Origin: Mesobacillus jeotgali | GTDB taxonomy: Bacteria; Bacillota; Bacilli; Bacillales; Cytobacillaceae | NCBI RefSeq assembly: GCF_002874535.1 | Contig: NZ_CP025025.1 | Span: 3,653,353 to 3,717,352 of the forward strand | DNA length: 64,000 nucleotides | Reading direction: 5' to 3' | In this document: positions 16,424-24,776 of the stretch, piece after piece | Position numbering within the stretch: the stretch's first letter is position 1 | Layout: each line of letters opens with the position of its first letter | Notes under the pieces: generated by a model | What the model was told of the DNA's origin: nothing | Databases searched by the model: none | Seen by the model: only the letters and a program-made list of their open reading frames with translations | Position numbers and translations under genes: made by a program

Positions 16424-17403
16424 TTATCACTCGGGAACCGGACTCCCATTTGCTTTCTTGCTTCATCAAGTATCGACATCGTAATTCTTGAATTTTCAAG
16501 AGAGTTATTGGCAGATTGCTGCCTGCCCTGCTGAATTAGAGTGATGAACTCATCTGCTTCATAAAACATATTATCAGCTAGCTGTTCTCTTGATATATTT
16601 TCCGTTTTACCATCACGATAGATGATTTCCACTTTTTCCGGTGTGCTGATTTTATCAATCCTGATGTTGCCATCCTCGCCGTGAATTTCAGATGGAAGCG
16701 TTGAATCGGTGATTTTTGAGAACATGATGACAGCATCCATTTCATCGTATTTCAATATCAGGCTGCCTTCCCCATCCACCCCTGACTCGAGCACATAGCC
16801 ATTCGCCTGGACTGATTTTGGCTCACCAAACAAGACTACTAGTGGATAGATGCAATAGATGCCGATATCCATTAAGGAACCTGCCGAAAATTCCGGGTTA
16901 AAGGCATTCAGCACTTTACCCTCTTTATATTTGTCATAACGGGAAGAATACTGGCAATAACTTGCAAAGTACCTTCTGACCTTGCCGATTTTATGCAAGT
17001 TTTCCTGTATCGCCTTGAAATTAGGCATGAGCGTTGATTTCAAGGCCTCCATCAAAACAACATTATGATTTTTAGCGATATTGATCATTTCTGCCAGCTC
17101 GCTGCTATTGGACGCAATCGCCTTCTCGCACAGCACATGCTTGCCATTCTCCATGAATGTGATCGCCTGGCTTGCATGCATGGAATTCGGGCTGGCGATA
17201 TAGACTGCATCAATCACATTGCTTTTCGCCATCTCTTCTAAATCAGTAAAAATGGTATTCACTCCGTGTTTTCCCGCAAACTCCGCAGCGCGTTCCTCTG
17301 TACGCGAATAAACCGCCGCAAGCTGAAAATCCTCATTATGACTAGCACCTTTTATAAAAGCTTCTGTAATCCAATTCGTACCTACCACACCAAAACGCAC
17401 CAT
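16420..17403 (-). CDS. Gfo/Idh/MocA-family oxidoreductase
   Basis: A 327-residue NAD(P)-dependent oxidoreductase. The N-terminal Rossmann fold starts MVRFGVVGTNWITEAFIKGA, followed by VDAVYIASPN-type segment (DAVYIASPNSMHASQA) and GKHVLCEKAIASNSSEL with the catalytic-site Lys of the EKP-like motif (here EKA). The C-terminal domain contains GGSLMDIGIY-like AGSLMDIGIYCIYP. The substrate is not predictable, probably a sugar or polyol. The ATG at 17403 follows AAAGGATGAG; earlier in-frame starts lie in a dispersed repeat remnant. Confidence 0.85.
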   Translation of the reverse strand: MVRFGVVGTNWITEAFIKGASHNEDFQLAAVYSRTEERAAEFAGKHGVNTIFTDLEEMAKSNVIDAVYIASPNSMHASQAITFMENGKHVLCEKAIASNSSELAEMINIAKNHNVVLMEALKSTLMPNFKAIQENLHKIGKVRRYFASYCQYSSRYDKYKEGKVLNAFNPEFSAGSLMDIGIYCIYPLVVLFGEPKSVQANGYVLESGVDGEGSLILKYDEMDAVIMFSKITDSTLPSEIHGEDGNIRIDKISTPEKVEIIYRDGKTENISREQLADNMFYEADEFITLIQQGRQQSANNSLENSRITMSILDEARKQMGVRFPSDK

Positions 17404-17424
17404 AATACTCATCCTTTCATATGA

Positions 17425-17470
17425 AAAGCGCAAACGCCTTGTTCAGCCCCGACAAGCGCTGGAGCTGGAC
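17425..17470. repeat. Short copy of a GCGCAAGCGCC-type dispersed repeat
   Basis: AAAAGCGCAAACGCCTTGTT, then CAGCCCCGACAAGCGCTGGAG and CTGGA. It matches the two ends of the longer element at 63545-63659 but lacks its central ~70 bases. Such elements are common between genes in Bacillaceae. Confidence 0.7.
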
Positions 17471-17514
17471 ACTAAACTAAGTGTAAAAAATTATACTTTC
17501 TTATACGGAAATAG

Positions 17515-17549
17515 CAAAAGCTGGAGGCAATGCCCGCAGCTTCTTTTTT
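17515..17549. terminator. Terminator of the sensor kinase gene
   Basis: AAGCTG...CAGCTT hairpin with internal pairing GGGC/GCCT and T-runs on both strands. Confidence 0.6.
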
Positions 17550-17553
17550 CATC

Positions 17554-18960
17554 TTATCGAAAAGGGAGCTCAATCACAAACTTTGTCCCTTTTCCACGCT
17601 CGCTTTCAACGCTAATTTTTCCATCGTGCATCTGAACCAGTTGTTTGACGATAGACAAACCGAGCCCAAACTCGCCAAACGGATTACTTGTCCTTGAGAT
17701 GTCCGCTTTGTAAAAGCGATGCCAGATTTTTTCGATCTCTGCTGGTTCTATTCCCATTCCGGTGTCCTCGACTTCAATTATCGTATTGGTTCCATCCCAC
17801 CTGCCACGAAGCCAGATTATCCCGTTTTCAGTGAACTGAATGCTGTTCTTCGTAATATTGATGAGAATCTGGACGAGCCGGTCATAATCGGCATGGACCA
17901 TTGCCATTTCCTCCGCTTCAATCTCAATTCGGTTATGCCTCTCCTCCGCCTGCAATCCGAGCTGGTCCTGGATGATTTCCAAAACCTCAATCAATTCAAT
18001 ATCCTCTTTAAAAAGCTGTACCTGATTTGAACGGATTTTATCATAGTCGAGATTTTCATTCACCAGTCTGATCAGTCTCTTAGTTTCCTGACCGACCAAA
18101 TTGATGCCGCGCTCTTTTTCAGCTTCTGGAATCATATTATTTCTCAACCCTTCAATGATCCCGCTGATTGTCGTGAGGGGTGTTCTCAATTCATGTGATA
18201 CATCCGACATGAACTGGCGACGCCGGTATTCCAGATTTTCGATCTCAGTTTTTGATTCATTAAGCTTGCTCACCATGCTGTTAAAATCATTCGCCAATTC
18301 CCCGATTTCGTCGAAGTCAGAGGACGGAACTTTTATCGTATAATCCCCTGCCGAAACGACCGATGTTGCTTCCTGGAGTTTCTTGATCCGGTTCACATGG
18401 ATACGCGCCAGCACCCAGCTAAGCAGGAACGATACGGAGAGCGCAATCAGCATTGTATAAAATAAGTTCTTATTGATTTCCGTGATCATTTCCCGTGTCC
18501 CACTGATTGGCGAGGTGAGGAGAATGCCGCCAATGAAATCGCCTCGATCCACATATGGCAGAACAACCAGGGTCACGGCCCTATCATAACGTTTTAGGTC
18601 ATAGTTTTTTACAATCGGATTTCCGTTTGTAAGCTGGCTCCACTCACTCTCTGTCAATTCAATTGCTGGCCCTCTCCATCTTATCGGGTTAAGGAGCTGG
18701 ATATTCTCATCGAACACACTGAACTGGATATCCCGGCCAAAAAGAACGCGGGCATATTGATTGATCACCTGGTCAGGACGTTCACTGCCTCGATCAAGGT
18801 CGCGGAGGATATTTTCTCCGTAGGAAATCAGCTCCTCGGTCTTGTTTTTATAAATCAGGGTTTCCACATACTGTGTGAAGACCAGGCTAAGAATGAGGAA
18901 AGCAACGATGATGATGCTGATATGGCTGATGAACTGCTGGTAAATATACTTAACTTTCAT
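17554..18960 (-). CDS. Membrane sensor histidine kinase
   Basis: A 468-residue kinase with a first membrane span near residues 8-32 (ISHISIIIVAFLILSLVFTQ), an extracytoplasmic sensor of about 125 residues, a second span (FYTMLIALSVSFLLSWVLA), a HAMP linker, the phosphoacceptor box SDVSHELRTPLTTISG and an ATPase domain with NITKNSIQFTENG, DTGMGIEP and GLGLSIVKQL. All key residues are present. The ATG at 18960 overlaps the end of the regulator gene by 11 bases, so translation is coupled. It resembles YkoH/PhoR-type kinases; the signal is unknown. Confidence 0.92.
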   Translation of the reverse strand: MKVKYIYQQFISHISIIIVAFLILSLVFTQYVETLIYKNKTEELISYGENILRDLDRGSERPDQVINQYARVLFGRDIQFSVFDENIQLLNPIRWRGPAIELTESEWSQLTNGNPIVKNYDLKRYDRAVTLVVLPYVDRGDFIGGILLTSPISGTREMITEINKNLFYTMLIALSVSFLLSWVLARIHVNRIKKLQEATSVVSAGDYTIKVPSSDFDEIGELANDFNSMVSKLNESKTEIENLEYRRRQFMSDVSHELRTPLTTISGIIEGLRNNMIPEAEKERGINLVGQETKRLIRLVNENLDYDKIRSNQVQLFKEDIELIEVLEIIQDQLGLQAEERHNRIEIEAEEMAMVHADYDRLVQILINITKNSIQFTENGIIWLRGRWDGTNTIIEVEDTGMGIEPAEIEKIWHRFYKADISRTSNPFGEFGLGLSIVKQLVQMHDGKISVESERGKGTKFVIELPFR

Positions 18961-19648
18961 GCCCATCAACCGACTCATCGAATTTATAGCCGACGCCCCA
19001 GACAGTATGGAACAATGGCTGTTCAGCCGTGCCAATCTTTTTCCTCAGACGCTTGATATGGACATCCACAGTTCGTTCGTCCCCATAAAACTGGTATCCC
19101 CATACACGTTCGAGAAGCTGCTCCCTTGTGAAAACCTGGCGGGGATGCTGGGCAAAAAAGAGAAGCAGGTCGAATTCCTTGGGCGTCAGGTTAGTAACTG
19201 GTTTGCCAGCCAGCGTCACTTCACGAGTTTCCTTATTGACTTTAAGCAGACTTGTCCCAACTTCACTGTTCTCTTCTGGTTTTTGCTTTTGATAGCGGCG
19301 GGCAACAGCCTTGATCCTTGCCATTAAAGCCAGCGGGCTAAATGGCTTTGTCACATAATCATCTGCACCCATTTCCAGTCCGAGCACCTGATCCGACTCA
19401 CTGTCCTTCGCCGTCAGCATGATGATCGGCACATCACTGCCCTCCTGCCTGATTTTCCTGCACAAGGTGACACCATCCATACCCGGAAGCATCCAGTCGA
19501 CAATCAGCAGATCCCAATCTTCGCTTCTAAAAGCCTCATAACCTCGGAGGCCATCATTCACAAACCTTCCTTCGATTCCCTCTTTCAAAAAGAACATCTC
19601 GATCATCGCGCAGACACTCTCATTATCCTCAATGACTAATATTTTCAC
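18950..19648 (-). CDS. OmpR-family response regulator
   Basis: A 232-residue regulator with a receiver domain (DNESVCAM acidic pair, phosphoacceptor Asp in LLIVDWMLPGMDG, Thr/Lys in MLTAKDS and VTKPFSPLAL) and a C-terminal winged helix (NLTPKEFDLLLFFAQHPRQV ... ERTVDVHIKRLRKKIG). It is the first gene of a two-gene operon with the kinase at 17554-18960. A long 52-bp array lies upstream of it. Confidence 0.94.
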   Translation of the reverse strand: MKILVIEDNESVCAMIEMFFLKEGIEGRFVNDGLRGYEAFRSEDWDLLIVDWMLPGMDGVTLCRKIRQEGSDVPIIMLTAKDSESDQVLGLEMGADDYVTKPFSPLALMARIKAVARRYQKQKPEENSEVGTSLLKVNKETREVTLAGKPVTNLTPKEFDLLLFFAQHPRQVFTREQLLERVWGYQFYGDERTVDVHIKRLRKKIGTAEQPLFHTVWGVGYKFDESVDGHES

Positions 19649-19858
19649 GCTAATCCCCTCTTATCGGATATCTGTTATATCTAAATTATAGCTCAACGCA
19701 AGCAGAATCAACTTTTCCGCCTATTGTTACAGATTATTTAATAGATTGGTCATAGTTTGTTCATTAATTGAAATGGGCTGGGTTTCAGTAGTATATTGCT
19801 CAGATTACAACTCAGTAACCATTGAATTGAAATGTCTTTTTCTCAGTTTCTAATATAT

Positions 19859-20250
19859 CGGTCAATATCCTCTATTGGCGACCTCTTTTCTCTTATTCTT
19901 ACATTTTAGGGCGCCAATACGCTCTATTGGTAACCTGTTTTCTCATATTCTCACATTTTAGGGCGCCAATACACGCCATTGGTGACCTCTTTTCTCTTAT
20001 TCTTACATTTTAGAGCGCCTATGCACTCCATTGGTGACCTCTTTTCTCATATTCTTACAATTTAGGGCACCAATACGCTCCATTGGTGACCTCTTTACTC
20101 TTATTCTTACTTTTTAGGGCGCCAATACGCTCTATTGGTGACCTGTTTTCTCATATTCTTACATTTTAGGACGCCAATGCACTCCATTGATGACCTCTTT
20201 TCACTTATACTTACATTTTAGGGCGCCAACACACACTCCTATGCCCAAAT
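19859..20250. repeat. 52-bp tandem array, family C
   Basis: GCGCCAAT-type marks start at 19911, 19963, 20015, 20067, 20119, 20171 and 20223, exactly 52 bp apart, with a partial unit before. Each unit reads about GCGCCAATACGCTCTATTGG followed by TGACCTCTTTTCTCAT and ATTCTTACATTTTAGG; CCAAT-n7-ATTGG forms the inverted repeat. It fills the gap between the response regulator start and the next minus-strand gene. Confidence 0.93.
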
Positions 20251-20253
20251 AAA

Positions 20254-20283
20254 TAAGCCAGCTCATCAACTGAGCTGGCTCTA
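20254..20283 (-). terminator. Terminator of the CstB-like gene
   Basis: AGCCAGCTCA / TGAGCTGGCT stem followed by TTATTTATTT on the minus strand. Confidence 0.75.
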
Positions 20284-20286
20284 GTC

Positions 20287-21672
20287 TTAATCTTTTTTAA
20301 CAGGGAGTCCTTCTTGTTCCCAGGCGGAGTAGCCGCCTTCGAGATTGACTACGTCTTTGTAGCCGTTTTTCAGTAACAGGCTTGTCCCGATTCTGGATCG
20401 TGCGCCTGACTGGCAATGGGCGATGATTTTCTTATCTTTGGGAACCTTGTCCAGGTTGTCAGTCAGGTTTCCGAGCATCAGATGGTGGGCACCTGGGATG
20501 TGGCCGCTGTCCCACTCACTCTGGTTGCGGACATCGATGACGAAGTAGTTTTCGCCTTCCATCATTTCTTTTGCCTCGCTGGCCGTTACGGTCTTGTATT
20601 CTTCCAGCTTGCCGCCGAGCTCTTTCGGATCAACATACCCTGTTACCTGGTCCAGTCCGATTGACTGAAGAGATTTCTTCACATCAGGCAGCTTCTCCGG
20701 ATCAGCAATCAGCACGATGTCCTGTTCATAGCTTAATAGCCATCCCGCCCAGTTTGTGAAGGATTTGTTATACGGAATGTTGATTGTTCCTTCTGCATGT
20801 CCCTCGGCGAACTCTTTTGCTGGACGGGTGTCGACAACTGCTTCATTGCCAGCGTCAGATAATGAAACATGAGGGGTTTCTTCACGTCGAAGCAATTCTG
20901 GGCCAACTTTATTGAGTTTTTTCATCTCGGCGAAGTACTTTGGAGGTTCAGGCTGACCTGCAAGCAGCTCTTCTACGAACTTTTCCTCCTCGTTGATTTG
21001 GAAAGCCCAGTTGAATTTTTTCTCATAGCCTAAAGTGGACATTGGCACTGCGCCGAGGGATTTCCCGCATGCACTGCCTGCGCCATGTGCTGGCCATACC
21101 TGCAGGAAGTCGGAAAGCTTTTCCACTTTACGGAGTGATTCGAACATCTGACGTGCCCCTGATTCAGATGTATCCTTAATGCCTGCCGCTTTTTCCAAAA
21201 GGTCTGGGCGGCCGACATCGCCTACGAACAGGAAGTCTCCCGTGAAAATGCCCATCGGCTCATTGGCGCCGCCGCCCTTATCCGTCAGCAGGAATGAAAT
21301 GCTTTCCGGTGTATGGCCCGGCGTGTGTATAACTTCAAAATAAATATTGCCGATGTTGAAAGTCGATCCCTCAGTCAGCAACTCATGCTCATACTGGTCG
21401 ACATATTGATACTTCCAGTCTTTATCCCCTTCATCGGATACATAAAGCTTTGCGCCATGATGGTGGGCAAGCTCCCTTGCACCAGAGAGATAGTCTGCGT
21501 GAATATGAGTTTCTGTTGCGGCTGAAATATTGAAGCCTTCTTTTTTGGCGATATCCAGGTAAGGCTGGATATTTCTTGCCGGATCAATGACAATGGCTTC
21601 ACCCGTTCTCTGGCAGCCTATTAAATAAGACATATGTGCTAGCTGATCATCAAAAAAAGATTTGAAATACAT
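20287..21672 (-). CDS. CstB-like persulfide dioxygenase/rhodanese fusion
   Basis: A 461-residue protein with the order metallo-beta-lactamase (residues about 1-240), pseudo-rhodanese (about 250-350) and rhodanese (about 360-461), as in staphylococcal CstB, which oxidises low-molecular-weight persulfides to thiosulfate. Iron ligands are in THIHADYLSG and TPGHTPESISF; GRPDLLEKA matches persulfide dioxygenases. The middle rhodanese lacks a catalytic Cys (IVLIADPEKLPD), while the last keeps it in AHCQSGARSR. Note HxHxDY instead of HxHxDH. The ATG at 21672 follows CAGGAGGA. Confidence 0.88.
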   Translation of the reverse strand: MYFKSFFDDQLAHMSYLIGCQRTGEAIVIDPARNIQPYLDIAKKEGFNISAATETHIHADYLSGARELAHHHGAKLYVSDEGDKDWKYQYVDQYEHELLTEGSTFNIGNIYFEVIHTPGHTPESISFLLTDKGGGANEPMGIFTGDFLFVGDVGRPDLLEKAAGIKDTSESGARQMFESLRKVEKLSDFLQVWPAHGAGSACGKSLGAVPMSTLGYEKKFNWAFQINEEEKFVEELLAGQPEPPKYFAEMKKLNKVGPELLRREETPHVSLSDAGNEAVVDTRPAKEFAEGHAEGTINIPYNKSFTNWAGWLLSYEQDIVLIADPEKLPDVKKSLQSIGLDQVTGYVDPKELGGKLEEYKTVTASEAKEMMEGENYFVIDVRNQSEWDSGHIPGAHHLMLGNLTDNLDKVPKDKKIIAHCQSGARSRIGTSLLLKNGYKDVVNLEGGYSAWEQEGLPVKKD

Positions 21673-21837
21673 AGCGATTCCTCCTGCAATTTTTGTTTTC
21701 ATAGGTTCATGAAGTCTATACTCCTCTATACCCTGCACCATATTTTTTAAAAGCCATAAAATACGCCAGTGGGTGCTGCCTTAATCCCAATATATACCTA
21801 TAACTGTATTTTACTTTGAATACACCTATGCTTCAAA

Positions 21838-21868
21838 TAAAAAACCTGCTCCGGTATGGAACAGGTCT
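21838..21868 (-). terminator. Terminator of the MFS gene
   Basis: ACCTGTTCC / GGAGCAGGT stem followed by TTTTTT on the minus strand, directly after the stop codon. Confidence 0.85.
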
Positions 21869-23054
21869 ACTTCCTCACAGTTCTTCTCGCCATAAAAATA
21901 TATAAGATAATCGAGATTGAAACCGAAATGGCAGAGGCAATATAGATGCTGCCATATCCAAGCCAATGACCGATTTGGCCAAAAGCCATTGCACCAACCC
22001 CAACGCCTAAATCGAAAAAGGAGAAGAAGGTTGCGTTGGCCATACCCTTGCGATTCATTGGCGCATCCTGTACTGCCCATGCCTGCAGTGCCGGCTGGAC
22101 AGAACCAAATCCAAATCCGTATAACCCTGCTGCAATCAACATAACAAGACTATTCGGCAGCCAGGCCAGCAGGATCATCGCAATCATGATTAATAAAGTT
22201 CCTGGCAGGAAAACCGCTCCGTGGCCTTTTTTATCATAGATCTTGCCGGCAAAGGACCGTGACAGCATCAGGGCCATCGCAAAAATAAAAAAGTACCACT
22301 GGATCCCTTCAATACCTTTCTGGGCCGAATAAAGGGGCAGAAAGGATGCGATTCCTCCAAAAGTCACCGTGATGAACAAGAGTAATAAAGATGGCTGCAA
22401 AGCCGATTTCTCGTATACATCCCATTTTCGGCGCTCGACTTCACTTTCGCTTTTTTCAACTTTTTTATATGTAATCCTTGATGCTAAAAGAAAAGCTGTC
22501 AGTCCAAGAAAAGCACTTGCTAAAAACAGCTGTTTGAATGTAATGACTGCAGCGAGTGCAAGGCCGAGAGTCGGTCCCATCGCAAGCGCAACGTTTCCTG
22601 AGAGCCCAAAGTAGCCCATTCCTTCCCCTCTGCGCCGGGGAGGGATTAAATCTGTAGCAATTGTGCCTGAAGCAGTAGTAGAAAAACCCCAGCCAACTCC
22701 CTGCACTACTCTCATTAAAAACAAGAAGGCAATGCTGACTGCAAATCCAAATGAGCCCACCGATATCACGAATATTGCCAGGCCAATCAAGTAAACAAAG
22801 CCTCTCCCCTTTGTTTCAAGCATTCTCCCCGCGAATGGACGGACAAGCAATGCTGAAAAAGTGAAGATTCCAACGACGAAACCAATCAGCTGGTCATTTC
22901 CACCTAGCTGCTCCACAAACAATGGTATCGTCGGCAATGTCATTTGAAATCCAAGGAAAATAAAAAAGTTGGCAAGGAAAATAAATAAAAAATCCCTGCT
23001 CCAGATTTTTTCAGTGCCCGGGTTTTGTTGAGCTGCTTCTGATTGTTGGTCCAT
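21867..23054 (-). CDS. MFS transporter, 12 membrane spans
   Basis: A 395-residue major facilitator with about 12 hydrophobic helices. The N-terminal half has FVGIFTFSALLVRPFAGRML (the A-motif region in this subfamily) and VQGVGWGFSTTASGTIATDL; RRRGEGMGYFGLSGN matches drug-efflux or YfmO/YwoG-like proteins. It probably exports a small toxic compound, substrate unknown. It is monocistronic and divergent from doxX 2, with a Rex-type palindrome in the shared intergenic DNA. Confidence 0.85.
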   Translation of the reverse strand: MDQQSEAAQQNPGTEKIWSRDFLFIFLANFFIFLGFQMTLPTIPLFVEQLGGNDQLIGFVVGIFTFSALLVRPFAGRMLETKGRGFVYLIGLAIFVISVGSFGFAVSIAFLFLMRVVQGVGWGFSTTASGTIATDLIPPRRRGEGMGYFGLSGNVALAMGPTLGLALAAVITFKQLFLASAFLGLTAFLLASRITYKKVEKSESEVERRKWDVYEKSALQPSLLLLFITVTFGGIASFLPLYSAQKGIEGIQWYFFIFAMALMLSRSFAGKIYDKKGHGAVFLPGTLLIMIAMILLAWLPNSLVMLIAAGLYGFGFGSVQPALQAWAVQDAPMNRKGMANATFFSFFDLGVGVGAMAFGQIGHWLGYGSIYIASAISVSISIILYIFMARRTVRK

Positions 23055-23156
23055 CTGATTTCATCCTTCCTATTAGCGCTTTGCTTAGGCACTGCAGCCG
23101 ATCTATCCTCTTTTGATGATTCATGTTCAATATTCCGTCAATTTGTTGTTGCGTTT

Positions 23157-23174
23157 TTGTGAACAACTTCACAA
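23157..23174. promoter_or_regulatory. Rex-type operator upstream of DoxX 2
   Basis: TTGTGAACAACTTCACAA, a perfect TTGTGAA-N4-TTCACAA palindrome matching the consensus of the NADH/NAD-sensing repressor Rex. It lies 80 bp upstream of doxX 2 and about 103 bp upstream of the divergent MFS gene. DoxX 3 retains only a half site (TTGTGAACA at 24065-24073). Confidence 0.7.
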
Positions 23175-23253
23175 TTAACTCATTTTTATTTCGGATTCTG
23201 ATATATTGTAAGTGTAATCAATAATTACTTATTTTTGAAGGGAAGCGATTTAT

Positions 23254-23769
23254 ATGTTCGCTAAATGGTTAAGAGAGAACAATGTTGCTGCTGGCCTGTT
23301 GACTGTCATTAGGGTTTGGCTTGGATATAACTGGATGACTGCTGGATGGGGCAAATTGACTGGGGATGGATTCGATGCATCTGGTTATTTGAAAAATGCC
23401 GTCGCGAATCCGGTTAAGGGTCCAGACGGAAACATGGTGTACGGCTGGTACGTGAACTTCCTTGAAAGCTTTGCGATTCCGAACGTCGAACTGTTCAACT
23501 TCATTGTGCCACTGGGAGAATTCCTTGTCGGCCTTGGATTGCTGCTTGGAACCCTGACAACTGCTGCAATGTTCTTCGGTCTTGTGATGAACTTCAGCTT
23601 CTTCCTTGCTGGAACTGTATCTCACAACCCAACTGACATCTTCTTCGGCTTCATCATCCTGTTCGCAGGCTACAACGCTGGTAAATACGGTCTGGATCGC
23701 TGGGTGGTTCCTTTCATCCGTAAAACTGTATTCAAAAGAGAAGCTGAAACCGCGCATAAAGCAGTTTAA
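23254..23769 (+). CDS. DoxX-family membrane protein 2
   Basis: A 171-residue paralogue, nearly identical in protein sequence to DoxX 1, with the same GAAGGGAAGCGATTT leader. It differs mainly in residues 40-60 (DASGYLKNAVANPVKG) and the tail (REAETAHKAV). It is predicted to have four membrane helices. Unlike copy 1, it has a perfect Rex-type palindrome upstream, so it may be induced when NADH is high, for example under oxygen limitation. Confidence 0.88.
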   Translation: MFAKWLRENNVAAGLLTVIRVWLGYNWMTAGWGKLTGDGFDASGYLKNAVANPVKGPDGNMVYGWYVNFLESFAIPNVELFNFIVPLGEFLVGLGLLLGTLTTAAMFFGLVMNFSFFLAGTVSHNPTDIFFGFIILFAGYNAGKYGLDRWVVPFIRKTVFKREAETAHKAV

Positions 23770-23782
23770 CTTAAATCATAAG

Positions 23783-23816
23783 CAGAGAGCCTGGCATATG
23801 CCTGGCTCTTTTTTTA
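23783..23816 (+). terminator. Terminator of DoxX 2
   Basis: AGAGCC-tggcatatgcct-GGCTCT hairpin followed by TTTTTTT. Confidence 0.85.
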
Positions 23817-23859
23817 CGTTATTAGCTCTGTCTGGTAATTTGACCGGCTCTTCTTTTTT

Positions 23860-24030
23860 GCCGTTATCTCCCCTGCCTGATATCATGATTGATTCCTTTT
23901 TTCCGTTAATCCTCCGTTTGTGTTCCTCCCGCTATTTTCGGTAAATCCTCCGCTTGTGTATCTCCCGCTATTTTACGTAAATCCTCCGCATCCGTTTCTC
24001 TCACTTTTTTACCGTTATCACCTTCGCCAA
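23860..24030. repeat. 36-bp imperfect tandem repeats, family F
   Basis: Two clear 36-bp units, TATTTTCGGTAAATCCTCCG and TATTTTACGTAAATCCTCCG (each continuing to CTCCCGC or CTCTCAC), at about 23934 and 23970, flanked by more decayed units. It lies between doxX 2 and doxX 3. It does not follow the 52-bp period. Confidence 0.7.
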
Positions 24031-24161
24031 GTGTTCAAAATACTGACAATATGTTTTTGCTATTTTGTGAACAAAGACTACCAGCCCGCATGTTAATTTA
24101 AAAGATCAATATATTGTAGTGTAATCAAATAATAATTCATCCTTGAAGGGAAGCGATTGAT

Positions 24162-24665
24162 ATGTTCGCAAATTGGTTGAGAGAAAATAATGTTGCCGCC
24201 GGAATTTTGACTTTTATACGTATATGGCTAGGTTACAACTGGATGGTTGCAGGATGGCATAAAATGACGGGGGATGGCTTTGACGCAACTGGATATTTGA
24301 AAAATGCCGTCGCCAATCCGGTAAAAGGTCCTGATGGAAACATGGTTTATGGCTGGTATGTCTCTTTTATGGAGAACTTCGCTCTGCCAAACATTGAGCT
24401 TTTCAACTTTATCGTACCGGTCGGTGAATTCCTTGTCGGTTTGGGACTCATCCTCGGCTGTCTGACAACTGCCGCCATGTTCTTCGGTTTATTGATGAAC
24501 TTCAGCTTCTTCCTTGCAGGAACCGTATCCCACAATCCAACAGATATTTTCTTCGGATTCATTATCCTCTTCGCTGGTTATAACGCAGGCAAATATGGAT
24601 TGGACCATTGGGTAATACCATATATTCGAAAGACCTTCTTCAAAAAGAAAGCAGCCATTAAATGA
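24162..24665 (+). CDS. DoxX-family membrane protein 3
   Basis: A 167-residue paralogue of DoxX 1 and 2, more diverged (IRIWLGYNWMVAGWHKMTG; tail FFKKKAAIK). It keeps PVKGPDGN, the four hydrophobic helices and GTVSHNPTDIFFGFIILFAG. The leader GAAGGGAAGCGATTG is shared. It is separated from copy 2 by a terminator and a repeat patch, so it has its own promoter. Tandem triplication with different upstream sites suggests division of regulation rather than of chemistry. Confidence 0.86.
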   Translation: MFANWLRENNVAAGILTFIRIWLGYNWMVAGWHKMTGDGFDATGYLKNAVANPVKGPDGNMVYGWYVSFMENFALPNIELFNFIVPVGEFLVGLGLILGCLTTAAMFFGLLMNFSFFLAGTVSHNPTDIFFGFIILFAGYNAGKYGLDHWVIPYIRKTFFKKKAAIK

Positions 24666-24670
24666 ATTGT

Positions 24671-24701
24671 CAGCCTCCTGAGATTTGGCAGGAGGCTTTT
24701 A
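24671..24701 (+). terminator. Terminator of DoxX 3
   Basis: AGCCTCCTG / CAGGAGGCT stem followed by TTTTA. Confidence 0.85.
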
Positions 24702-24710
24702 CTATTCCGC

Positions 24711-24739
24711 TTGTCCCAATTGGAAAACTTAGCTATAAT
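24711..24739 (+). promoter_or_regulatory. Sigma-A promoter of the PAS-STAS gene
   Basis: TTGTCC, 17-base spacer, TATAAT. The transcript would start near 24746, which decides that the coding start is downstream at 24777. Confidence 0.75.
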
Positions 24740-24776
24740 TTTACATAGTATGCCTACTATAAAAGGAGCGATTCCT

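Noticed and set aside
21720-21760. ATACCCTGCACCATAT upstream of the CstB-like gene as a CstR operator
   Set aside because: The right arm does not complement the left (ACCATAT instead of GGGTAT), so the symmetry needed is absent.
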